Part shown: one piece after another, positions 1 through 7,379 of the stretch
Layout of the letters: the number at the start of each line of letters is the position of its first letter
Position numbering within the stretch: the first letter of the stretch is position 1
Assembly: GCA_008363385.1 (NCBI GenBank)
Contig: RHKY01000051.1
Span: forward strand, 1 to 35,578
Reading direction: 5' to 3'
Source: Acidobacteriota bacterium
GTDB lineage: Bacteria > Acidobacteriota > Thermoanaerobaculia > UBA5066
Length of the DNA: 35,578 nt
Notes under the pieces: model-generated
Database searches by the model: none
What the model saw: only the letters and a program-made list of their open reading frames with translations
Told to the model about the DNA's origin: nothing
Translations under genes and position numbers: made by a program

Positions 1-1
1 C

Positions 2-85
2 CTCACCTTCCCCGCCGCCGACGTCGTCCCCGGCTCCGTCACCCCCATCACCCCCGTCGGCCTCCTCGGGTTCGACGCCGACTGA
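2..85 (+). CDS. C-terminal end of an unidentified protein (5' truncated by window edge)
   Basis: An open frame enters from the left edge and stops at TGA 83-85. The last 27 residues are rich in Pro, Val and Thr and end in GLLGFDAD. A perfect hairpin 26 nt downstream fits the end of a transcription unit. The visible part is too short to assign a family. The C-terminal style resembles a beta-rich or exported protein, but that is a guess. Confidence 0.5.
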   Translation, partial: LTFPAADVVPGSVTPITPVGLLGFDAD

Positions 86-110
86 CCTCTCCCTTTCCCG
101 CGGTTCCCCA

Positions 111-136
111 GAACGCCCCGCTCCGGCGGGGCGTTC
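111..136 (+). terminator. Perfect 10-bp hairpin, probable transcription terminator
   Basis: Bases 111-120 (GAACGCCCCG) pair perfectly with 127-136 (CGGGGCGTTC) around a 6-nt loop. The hairpin lies just after the stop at 83-85. Only a short T-containing stretch follows (CCGTTCTAG), so it is not a classical U-tract terminator, but its position and strength suggest transcription ends here. Confidence 0.6.
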
Positions 137-239
137 CCGTTCTAGACTCCCTTCGACTCCCGCCGCGACGCCGTCCTGGCCCCCCCCGCTCGTCGAGCGC
201 CGGCGTCCGGGCGGCGCGGGGCGGGCCGACGGAGCGACC

Positions 240-2174
240 ATGAGACGGCTCGTCCTCGCGATCCCCGCGGCGCTCCTCCTCGCCCCCGGCCCGGCCCGGG
301 GGGCGATCTGCACGGTCGTCGTCACGACCGACGCCGGCGCCGGCTCCGGCGACGCGGGTGACCTGCGGTACTGCGTCACACGGGCCAACGCGAGCGCGGA
401 CGTCCCCCACACGATCTCGATCACCGCGACGGGGACGATCACCCTCGCCAGCCCCCTCCCGCCGCTCGGCCGCGACGTGACGATCGCCGGGCCGGGGCCG
501 GCGAGCCTGACGATCAGCGGGTCCGGCCTCCACCCGCTCTTCTTCGTCGGCAGCCCCTCGTCGCCCGACCCGACGCCCGCCGTCACGATCTCCGACCTGA
601 CGCTCGCCGGCGGGCGCGCGCGCGGGTTCGACGGCGGAGAGGGCGGGGGCGGCGCGGCCGGGATGGGCGGCGCGCTCGTCGTCAACGGCGGGAGCGTCGT
701 GGTCTCGAACGTGACGTTCTCGGGCAACCAGTCCGTGGGCGGCAAGGGAGGGAACGGCTCCGACACGGGCGTCTTCCCGGGCGGCGGCGGGGGCGCCGGG
801 AGCGCGGGCGCCAACGGCGACTACTCCCTCTGGGCCGCGGGGGGGAGCGGGGGGCCATTCGGCGGCTCCGGCGGCACGGCGGGCTCGGGGACGTTCGGGA
901 ACGGGGGCGCCGGAGGCGACGGCGCGGGCGGGGGCTCCGGCGCTGCCGGGGGCCCCGGGGGGGTCGGGGGAGGAGGAGGAGGAGGCTCGGCCGGCGCGCA
1001 GGGGGGCGTCGGCGGAGGAGGCGGCAGCGGTGTCGTGTTCGGGGCGTCCGGCGGGTGGGGCGGCGGCTCCGGAGCCAGCGGCGACGGCGTCTTCTCGTTC
1101 GGGGGCGGGGGAGGCGGCGCCGGCCTGGGCGGGGCGGTCTTCGTCCGCTCCGGCAGCCTCGTGGTGGCTCACTGCACCTTCACGGGGAACTCCGCTTCCG
1201 GCGGCGCGGGGGGAACCGGCGGCGTCGGCACCAGCGGCCCGGGCTCGGGGCGCGGAGGCGCCGTCTTCGTCCACGGCGGGTGGCTGACGCTCTTCGGGAC
1301 GAGCTTCTCCGGGAACTCCGACACGACGGGCCCGGGGAGCGACGGTACGGGAAGCTGCGCGTCGCCCCCCGCCGTGCCGTGCGACCCGGGCAACGTGACC
1401 GTCTACGGCGGGACGGTCGGCTGCACGCCGCCGCCACCGGCGGTCTTCGACGACGGCCCGGTCTGCGAGGGGGCGACCCTCCACCTCTCGACGCCGGCCT
1501 TCGAGGGCGCGACCTACTCCTGGACGGGGCCGAACGGCTTCACCTCGGCGGCCGCGAGCCCGTCGATCCCGGGCGTCACGGTCGCCTCGGCCGGGACCTA
1601 CGGCGTCACGGTGACGGCCGGGGGGTGCACCTCGGCGGCCGGGACGACGGAGGTCGCCGTCCTCCCCGACCCGTCGGCGCCCTCGGTGACCGCGCCTCTC
1701 CCCCTCACCGTCCACCAGACCGCCTGCTGCGGGACCTCCGGCGGCGTCACCGGCGCCACGAGCGCGGCGCTGTCGAGCTTCCTGGCGGGGGCGACGGCCA
1801 CGGACGACTGCGACCCGGACCCGGCCGAGCTCCCCGTCCTGGCGGGCGGCGTCGAGGCGACGGAGACGACCTGCTTCGAGTCCGGGTCGACCCCGGTGAC
1901 GTTCCGGTTCCAGGACGCTTCCGGCAAGGTCGGCTCGGCGTCCTCCTCCGTCACGGTCCGGCTCTTCGGCGACCTCGACCTCGACGGGCGGGTCGACCCC
2001 GCCGACATGGTCGTCCTCCAGTCGTTCTTCAACTTCGCGGCCTCGCCGGGCACGCCGCCGTTCGCGGCGCCCGAGTCGATGGCAGACTTGACGCACGACG
2101 CCGCCGTGGACCCGGCGGACATGGTGCAGCTCCAGAGCTTCTTCAACTTCGCCGTGGCGTGCCTGGCACCGTGA
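240..2174 (+). CDS. Secreted glycine-rich beta-helix-like protein with Ig-like and dockerin-like C-terminal domains
   Basis: 644 residues starting at ATG 240, with a GGAG about 7 nt upstream. Residues 1-21 form a signal peptide ending ARG-A. Residues 22-125 look like the opening of a right-handed beta-helix adhesin or polymorphic-outer-membrane-type protein (DLRYCVTRAN, then repeated TI/VTIS strands). Residues 130-350 are extremely Gly-rich, with NVTFSGN-type turns at each end of the glycine tract. An Ig/PKD-like domain (about 398-476) follows, then a Cys-containing domain (477-575, CC at 496-497) and two calcium-loop-like dockerin repeats (DLDLDGRVDPADM and ADLTHDAAVDPADM). The last 168 residues closely match those of the subtilase encoded downstream. 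It is probably an exported surface or extracellular protein. Its partner and substrate are unknown, and no cohesin is visible here. Confidence 0.85.
   Translation: MRRLVLAIPAALLLAPGPARGAICTVVVTTDAGAGSGDAGDLRYCVTRANASADVPHTISITATGTITLASPLPPLGRDVTIAGPGPASLTISGSGLHPLFFVGSPSSPDPTPAVTISDLTLAGGRARGFDGGEGGGGAAGMGGALVVNGGSVVVSNVTFSGNQSVGGKGGNGSDTGVFPGGGGGAGSAGANGDYSLWAAGGSGGPFGGSGGTAGSGTFGNGGAGGDGAGGGSGAAGGPGGVGGGGGGGSAGAQGGVGGGGGSGVVFGASGGWGGGSGASGDGVFSFGGGGGGAGLGGAVFVRSGSLVVAHCTFTGNSASGGAGGTGGVGTSGPGSGRGGAVFVHGGWLTLFGTSFSGNSDTTGPGSDGTGSCASPPAVPCDPGNVTVYGGTVGCTPPPPAVFDDGPVCEGATLHLSTPAFEGATYSWTGPNGFTSAAASPSIPGVTVASAGTYGVTVTAGGCTSAAGTTEVAVLPDPSAPSVTAPLPLTVHQTACCGTSGGVTGATSAALSSFLAGATATDDCDPDPAELPVLAGGVEATETTCFESGSTPVTFRFQDASGKVGSASSSVTVRLFGDLDLDGRVDPADMVVLQSFFNFAASPGTPPFAAPESMADLTHDAAVDPADMVQLQSFFNFAVACLAP
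1668..2174 (+). repeat. Coding repeat copy 1: C-terminal CC/dockerin-like module
   Basis: Encodes residues 477-644 of the glycine-rich protein. It aligns over its full 168 residues with 3955-4461. The closest part runs from the TPVTFRFQDA motif to the identical end AVACLAP, where about four of five residues agree. It includes two dockerin-like Asp-rich loops. Confidence 0.85.
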
Positions 2175-2199
2175 GGCCGGCGCAGCCCCGGACCCGTCC

Positions 2200-2206
2200 A
2201 AGGAGG
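2200..2206 (+). promoter_or_regulatory. Shine-Dalgarno AAGGAGG supporting a CTG start at 2212
   Basis: AAGGAGG lies 5 nt before CTG 2212, in frame with the subtilase. No ATG lies between it and the conserved propeptide. The first later standard start in frame (GTG 2374) would cut into the propeptide and remove the signal peptide. The SD site therefore decides the start. Confidence 0.65.
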
Positions 2207-2211
2207 CCGTC

Positions 2212-4461
2212 CTGACCCCTCCCGCGCCCTCGCGCCTCGCCGCCTGCCTGCTCGCCCTCGCCGCGGCCGCCGCCAACGCCGCGCCTCCGTCGCCGCCCGA
2301 GGCTCCCCCGCCCGGCAAGATCGCCCCGTGGGTCCTGGAAGCGACCGCGGGGGGGGCCACCGCGGAGTACCTCGTGGTCCTCGCCGAGCAGCCGGACCTG
2401 ACGCCCGCCCGCTCGCTCCCCACCAAGGAGGCGAAGGGCCGCTTCGTCTACGAGACCCTCTTCGCGCACGCCGAGCGGACTCAGGGCCGGCTCCGCGCCG
2501 AGCTCGAGGCGCGCGGGGCGGAGTACCGGCCCTTCTACGTCGTCAACGCGATCTGGGTGAGGGGCAACGGCGTCCTCGCGATGGACCTGGCCCGGAGGGC
2601 GGACGTGGCCCGGATCGACCCGAACCCGCGTGTCCGGGTGGCTCTTCCGGGCGCGGAGCGGCCGGAGGCTGCGAGGGACGGCACGCCCCACGCCGTGCTC
2701 GCCGCGGAGCCGGGTGTCAGCTTCGTCCGTGCGCCGCAGGTCTGGGCGCTGGGGATCACGGGCGCGGGCGTCGTCGTCGGGGGAGCCGACACCGGCATCC
2801 GGTGGACCCACCAGGCGCTCCTGCCGCGCTACAGGGGATCGGGGATCGGCCTGCCGAAGCACGACTACAACTGGCACGACTCGATCCACAGCGGGGGCGG
2901 GGTCTGCGGCGCGAACAGCCCGGTGCCGTGCGACGACGACGGCCACGGCAGCCACACGATCGGGACCGCGGTCGGATGGGACGGCGGGACGAACCAGGTC
3001 GGCGTGGCGCCGGGGGCGAAGTGGATCGGCTGCCGCAACATGGACCAGGGGTACGGGACGCCGGCGACCTACCTCGAGTGCTTCGAGTTCTTCCTGGCGC
3101 CCTACCCGGTCGGCGGGACTCCGGCGCAGGGCGACCCGTCCCGGGCCCCCGACGTGACGACCAACTCGTGGGGGTGCCCGCCCTCCGAGGGGTGCAACAC
3201 CGGGAACTTCGAGACCATGCGGCAGGCCGTCGCGGCCCAGCGAGCGGCCGGGATCCTCACCGAGGCCTCGGCGGGGAACTCCGGCTCGGGCTGCAGCACG
3301 GTCTCGGACCCTCCCGCGATCTTCGACGAGGCGTTCGTCGTCGGCGCCCTGAGCACCGGGACGGACACGATCGCCTCGTTCAGCAGCCGCGGCCCGGTGA
3401 CGGTGGACGGGAGCAACCGCGTCAAGCCGGACATCGCCGCCCCCGGGACGAGCACGCGCTCGGTCTCCGGCTCGAGCGACACCGGGTACGTCTCGATGAG
3501 CGGGACCTCGATGGCGGGACCGCACGTCGGCGGCGGCGCGGCGCTCGTGATCTCCGCCTTCCCGGAGCTGCGCGGGGACGTGGACGCCGTCGAGCAGCGC
3601 CTCGCCGCCTCGGCGGCGCGCATCTCCTCGTCGTCTTGCGGCAGCACGTCCGGCGCCTACCCGAACAACACGTTCGGCTGGGGCCGGATGGACCTGGGCT
3701 GCGCGATCCCCGGCCTCGTCTCGGGCAGCGCGACGATCTGCGAGGGGTCGTCGGCGACGCTCTCGGTCGCCCTCGTCGGCTCCGGCCCCTGGACGCTGAC
3801 CTGGTCCGACGGGCACGTCCAGGTCGTCACGGGCGCCTCGCCGGCCACGCGCGTCGTCTCCCCCTCGGCCACGACGACGTACACGGTCACCGGCGTGGCG
3901 AGCGGCTCCTGCGACCAGCCGGCCGCGGGGAGCGCGACGGTCACCGTGGAGCCGGACACCCAGGCGCCGGCGGTGACGGCGCCCGCGCCCCTCGTCGTCG
4001 ACCAGACGCTCTGCTGCGGCGCGGGAGCCGGCGGGGCGACCGGCGCCACGAGCCCGGAGGTGGCGGCCTTCCTCTCGGGCGGCTCGGCGACCGAGGAGTG
4101 CTCCTCGGCGACGCGCCTGCCCGCGCAGGTGGGCGGCGCCGACGCCGACAGCACGACCTGCCTGCCGGCCGGGGAGACCCCGGTCACGTTCCGGTTCCAG
4201 GACGCGGCCGGGAACGTCGGCTCGGCGGTCTCCACCGTCACCGTGCGGGCGTTCGCCGACCTGGACCTGGACGGGAACGTGGACCCGGCGGACATGGTCG
4301 TCCTCCAGAGCTACTTCAACTTCGCAGCCACCCCCGGCGTCCCGCCGTTCGAGGCGCCCGCCTCGCTCGCCGACCTGACGCACGACGCCGCCGTGGACCC
4401 GGCGGACCTGGTCCAGCTCCAGGGCTTCTTCAACCTCGCCGTCGCCTGCCTGGCGCCCTGA
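2212..4461 (+). CDS. Secreted subtilisin-like serine protease (peptidase S8) with I9-type propeptide and dockerin-like tail
   Basis: 749 residues if read from CTG 2212, which follows a perfect SD and gives a signal peptide (hydrophobic LAACLLALAAAAANA). Residues about 40-145 resemble an inhibitor I9 propeptide. The S8 domain has the full catalytic set: Asp193 (GADTG), His245 (GHGSHT), oxyanion Asn356 (SAGNSG) and Ser433 (GTSMAGPHV). An Ig-like domain (about 500-580) follows. The last 168 residues are the same CC/dockerin-like module as in the preceding gene. The 37-nt gap between the two genes suggests co-transcription. It probably acts outside the cell, degrading protein or processing partners. 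The fold and activity are secure; the start codon is likely but unusual. Confidence 0.9.
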   Translation: MTPPAPSRLAACLLALAAAAANAAPPSPPEAPPPGKIAPWVLEATAGGATAEYLVVLAEQPDLTPARSLPTKEAKGRFVYETLFAHAERTQGRLRAELEARGAEYRPFYVVNAIWVRGNGVLAMDLARRADVARIDPNPRVRVALPGAERPEAARDGTPHAVLAAEPGVSFVRAPQVWALGITGAGVVVGGADTGIRWTHQALLPRYRGSGIGLPKHDYNWHDSIHSGGGVCGANSPVPCDDDGHGSHTIGTAVGWDGGTNQVGVAPGAKWIGCRNMDQGYGTPATYLECFEFFLAPYPVGGTPAQGDPSRAPDVTTNSWGCPPSEGCNTGNFETMRQAVAAQRAAGILTEASAGNSGSGCSTVSDPPAIFDEAFVVGALSTGTDTIASFSSRGPVTVDGSNRVKPDIAAPGTSTRSVSGSSDTGYVSMSGTSMAGPHVGGGAALVISAFPELRGDVDAVEQRLAASAARISSSSCGSTSGAYPNNTFGWGRMDLGCAIPGLVSGSATICEGSSATLSVALVGSGPWTLTWSDGHVQVVTGASPATRVVSPSATTTYTVTGVASGSCDQPAAGSATVTVEPDTQAPAVTAPAPLVVDQTLCCGAGAGGATGATSPEVAAFLSGGSATEECSSATRLPAQVGGADADSTTCLPAGETPVTFRFQDAAGNVGSAVSTVTVRAFADLDLDGNVDPADMVVLQSYFNFAATPGVPPFEAPASLADLTHDAAVDPADLVQLQGFFNLAVACLAP
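3955..4461 (+). repeat. Coding repeat copy 2: C-terminal CC/dockerin-like module
   Basis: Encodes residues 582-749 of the subtilase and pairs with 1668-2174. Both keep the adjacent cysteines (CCG), the TPVTFRFQDA motif, both Asp-rich loops and the same final residues AVACLAP. This is either an old domain duplication or recruitment of a shared sorting or anchoring tail. Confidence 0.85.
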
Positions 4462-4518
4462 GGCAGCGCGGCGAGGCCGAGCGCGACGAGGGGGACCGGC
4501 CGGCCCGCCGCCGGGCGG

Positions 4519-5448
4519 CTAGGTGAGCGTGTCGATGGTCCAGGGGACCTCGAAGCTGTTGAGGGCGTAGTAGACCGACAGCTCGGCCCCGCCCCCGATC
4601 CCGGTGTCGATCACCGTGACCGTCGGCTCGTGGCTCCCCACCTTCACCCCCGCGCCCGCGAAGAGGCCCTTCATCAGGTTCACCGAGTAGTCGACGTCGT
4701 CGGCCAGCTCGGCAACGTAGTGCCCGTAGCGGGCCGCCGCCGCGTACTTGGCGGCGTTCGGGATCTTCGAGACCGCCTTGGCGAGCGCGCCCCACTTCCC
4801 CCCGACCGAGACGCTGAAGTCGACGTCGCCGAGCCGGATCCCCTTCAGGAACTGCGGCTTCTTGATCCCCGTGACGAAGACGACGGACATCCCTCCGGAG
4901 AACCCAGCTCCGAGGCCGGTCCGCTCGGTGAAGATCCGGAGGAGGAACCGGTCGGCCATCGTCTCGTACGAGAAGAGGACCGCCGACAGGACGTCCAGGC
5001 CCTTCACGCCGGCCTGGCCGCCCGCCTTCCCCCCGATCCCCCACCAGGTCCCGGTGCGCGCCCACCAGCCGGGGGTGCCGTCGTCTCCGGCGTCCGGCAG
5101 GGGCGGAGGCGGAGGCGTCCACCCCGGCGTGTTGATCCCCTTGTCCTCGGGGAAGAGCGTCCTCGTGAAGACGACCCCCGGCGAGGCCTCGTCGCTGAAC
5201 CGGTAGTTCTTCCGGTCGTCGGTCTCGAGGACGCAGCCGACGAAGTTCTTCAGGTACCAGTTCACCTCGCGCGGGTCGGTCGTCCCGAAGTTGAAGGCGA
5301 CGAGGTCCTGCGCCCTGGCCCAGCCGTCCCGCTTCGCCAGCGAGACCCAGTTCTCGCCCGTCCGGACGCGGTGGCGGAACGCCCCCTTCGGCCCCCAGCT
5401 CCCGCCGGCGTACGGCTTCAGCGGCAGCGGCTTCTTCGACAGCGCCAT
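4519..5448 (-). CDS. Unrecognised protein with N-terminal LysM-like module
   Basis: 309 residues from an ATG preceded by GGAGGGG. No signal peptide. Residues about 24-100 resemble the LysM-like module whose hallmark is a REVNWYLKNFVGC-type core followed by FSDEASPGVVF; such modules can bind glycan or act as structural adaptors. A Pro-rich linker (PPPPPLPDAGDDG, about 111-123) leads to a C-terminal domain of about 170 residues with small-residue-rich segments (FSGGMSVVFVTGI, KVGSHEPTVTVIDTGIGGG) that I cannot assign. It is convergent with the subtilase and upstream of no obvious partner. Without a signal peptide it either stays in the cytoplasm or leaves by a dedicated secretion machine. Function unknown. 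Confidence 0.8.
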   Translation of the reverse strand: MALSKKPLPLKPYAGGSWGPKGAFRHRVRTGENWVSLAKRDGWARAQDLVAFNFGTTDPREVNWYLKNFVGCVLETDDRKNYRFSDEASPGVVFTRTLFPEDKGINTPGWTPPPPPLPDAGDDGTPGWWARTGTWWGIGGKAGGQAGVKGLDVLSAVLFSYETMADRFLLRIFTERTGLGAGFSGGMSVVFVTGIKKPQFLKGIRLGDVDFSVSVGGKWGALAKAVSKIPNAAKYAAAARYGHYVAELADDVDYSVNLMKGLFAGAGVKVGSHEPTVTVIDTGIGGGAELSVYYALNSFEVPWTIDTLT

Positions 5449-5546
5449 CGCGGCCCCTCCATTCCGTTTGTGCTGCGATTCTGTCGCAGGACTCTACCCG
5501 AGACGGTGCTCTGCGTCACGCCCGCGACGCGGCGGCAGGGGCCGGA

Positions 5547-6065
5547 TCAGCGCCCGGGGCGGAGCCTCTTCAGGAGCTGGATCTGCCCGGCGTGGTAGAG
5601 GTCGTGCGAGGCGATCCCGCGGACGAGGACCTCGTTCGGGAGCTTCGCCCCCTTCGGGACGACGCCGAGGTCGCTCGCCACGAGGGCCGCGACCGCCTCG
5701 CGGAGCCGACGGTGCTGCTCGACCAGGAGCGCGACGTCGGCCTTCCAGGCCGCCTCGGAGGAGTCCGCGCCGGGCCTCGTGAACCAGTTGCTCCCCTTCA
5801 GCGGGAACGACCCGCGCTCCTCCCCCGTCAGCCGCCGCCAGACGGCGTACTTCCAGTAGGCCGCGTGGACGGCGATCTCCCAGCAGTCGTGCCGCCCCGG
5901 GCCGGGGCGCCAGGAAGCCTCCGCGGCCGTCATCCCACGGAGCGAGCCGCGCAGGTTCGTGCCGTGCCACGACCTCGCCTCGAAGGCCTCGTCGAGCTGG
6001 CGCAGGAGCATCGCCACCAGCGGGTCGGGGGCGGGACCTCTCGACCGTCGCTCTGCCCTGGGCAC
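5547..6065 (-). CDS. DinB-like four-helix metal-binding protein
   Basis: 172 residues, GTG start with GGAGGTGG upstream. The helical pattern and three well-placed histidines (His67 in VHAAYWKYAVW; His154 and His158 in SHDLYHAGQI) match the DinB/YfiT-like superfamily, whose members bind a divalent metal and include thiol-dependent transferases and damage-inducible proteins. The length is normal for the family. It sits alone between two orphan genes, divergent from the one at 6213. The exact reaction cannot be told from sequence. Confidence 0.85.
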   Translation of the reverse strand: MPRAERRSRGPAPDPLVAMLLRQLDEAFEARSWHGTNLRGSLRGMTAAEASWRPGPGRHDCWEIAVHAAYWKYAVWRRLTGEERGSFPLKGSNWFTRPGADSSEAAWKADVALLVEQHRRLREAVAALVASDLGVVPKGAKLPNEVLVRGIASHDLYHAGQIQLLKRLRPGR

Positions 6066-6212
6066 CCTGCCACCTCCGGGGACCCGTGTCGGACGGCTCC
6101 CTCCGCGAGTCTAGCGGGAACACGTTCGGGACGGTCCCGGACCGCGACGGCGGACTAGAATGACGGAGGCGGGGAGGGCGGTCCTGGGCCACTGACGACG
6201 CCGGAGGACCGC

Positions 6213-7289
6213 ATGGGCTTCATCACCAAGGACGACCAGCAGCGGATCGACGAGACGCTCCAGTTCATCTCGGCGTCGACGCTCGTCCCCACGCAGATGA
6301 GGACGGCTGTGACGGCCTTCGTCACGGCGTTCCTCAACCAGCGGCTGCCGCCCGGCACGACGCGCAGGGACCTCCGCACCTTCTCGCGACAGATGTCGAT
6401 GGCCCGGGTCCCGCACGCCGGGCCGGAGGGGCAGCGGAACCTGCGGCGGGCCATCCACCTGCTGTGGGAGGCGATGGGGAACCACCAGCGCGCCGAGGAG
6501 GCGAAGACCTGCCCGGGCACGGACCTGGTGTACGACTACAAGCGGAGCATGGAGAAGGCCTGGCTGGTGGCCGAGACGAGGGGCGGAGGGAACGTCGGCC
6601 ACCAGTGGGTCTTCACGCACGGGCTCCGCCACCACACCCGGGCCTTCCTCAAGCGCAACAGGATCACGATCCGGGGCTCGACGAGGATCCGGACGGACGA
6701 CGGCGACCGCAACGTCCTCGACTTCAACTTCTCCTTCGACCCTCTCCAGGACCGGTACTCCTTCGGGGTCGGGGGGGTGGGCGGGATGACGTTCCAGACC
6801 GTCAGCGTCCCGGCGGTCCACTGGGCCACGGTCCCGGGCCGCGGGAACGCCCAGGACGCCGGGTCCTTCGCGAGCATCCACGGGACCGAGCTGGGCGGCG
6901 CGACGGTGATGCTGACCACGCAGTTCACGGGCTGCTCGTTCTGCGTCAAGGACGCCGGACGGGTCCTGGCGGCGCACATCAGCCCGTCGCTCCCGAGCCA
7001 GCCGCACTCCATGGACGGGACGAAGCTCGCCCGGCAGCTCTCCGGCCAGCAGACGGGGGTGACGGGAGGGGACTTCGGGAACGGCGCCGGCGGGAGCCCC
7101 TTCCTCGTCTTCGGGCGCGGCTACTCGAGCTTCGGCGACCACGGCGGGTACGACGCCCGCATCCAGGGCGGCGGCACCAGCTCCATGTCCGTGATCGGCT
7201 TCCTCCGCTCCACGGGGCAGTGGAAGGTCTACTCGCAGCAGGTCCTGGACGGGCGCATCGTCAAGGCCGTCCGGATCTTCCCCGCGTAG
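6213..7289 (+). CDS. Unrecognised protein with a TGC...H motif; candidate deamidase-like domain
   Basis: 358 residues from ATG 6213, with GGAGG 5 nt upstream. No signal peptide or membrane segment. The N-terminal third is helical and basic. From about residue 150 it is beta-rich, ending in a WKVYSQQV...VRIFP-like edge. The centre has a strand followed by FTGC at 238-241, a second Cys at 244 and His255 in AAHISP. A nucleophile Cys after Thr/Ser-Gly with a His 12-15 residues later, on beta-strands, is how CNF-type and CheD/BLF1-type deamidases place their Cys-His pair. That is a motif-level resemblance only. The gene stands alone, ends in a strong bidirectional hairpin, and may be a toxin or effector domain or an uncharacterised hydrolase. 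Confidence 0.75.
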   Translation: MGFITKDDQQRIDETLQFISASTLVPTQMRTAVTAFVTAFLNQRLPPGTTRRDLRTFSRQMSMARVPHAGPEGQRNLRRAIHLLWEAMGNHQRAEEAKTCPGTDLVYDYKRSMEKAWLVAETRGGGNVGHQWVFTHGLRHHTRAFLKRNRITIRGSTRIRTDDGDRNVLDFNFSFDPLQDRYSFGVGGVGGMTFQTVSVPAVHWATVPGRGNAQDAGSFASIHGTELGGATVMLTTQFTGCSFCVKDAGRVLAAHISPSLPSQPHSMDGTKLARQLSGQQTGVTGGDFGNGAGGSPFLVFGRGYSSFGDHGGYDARIQGGGTSSMSVIGFLRSTGQWKVYSQQVLDGRIVKAVRIFPA

Positions 7290-7333
7290 CCCCCCGGGCC
7301 GGGGCGCTCCGCCCGGGCGGCCCCGAAAGGAAA

Positions 7334-7354
7334 GGCGCCCCGCGAGGGGGCGCC
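7334..7354. terminator. Hairpin between convergent genes, probable bidirectional terminator
   Basis: GGCGCCCC (7334-7341) pairs perfectly with GGGGCGCC (7347-7354) around a 5-nt loop. It lies between the stop of the plus-strand gene at 7289 and the stop of the minus-strand gene at 7380, with a short A-rich stretch on its left side that reads as U's on the minus strand. Confidence 0.7.
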
Positions 7355-7379
7355 GTTCCGGGGTCGTCGTCGCCGGGCC

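Noticed and set aside
240-4461. Cellulosome components
   Set aside because: Dockerin-like repeats occur, but there are no cohesin, scaffoldin or carbohydrate-active domains in the window.
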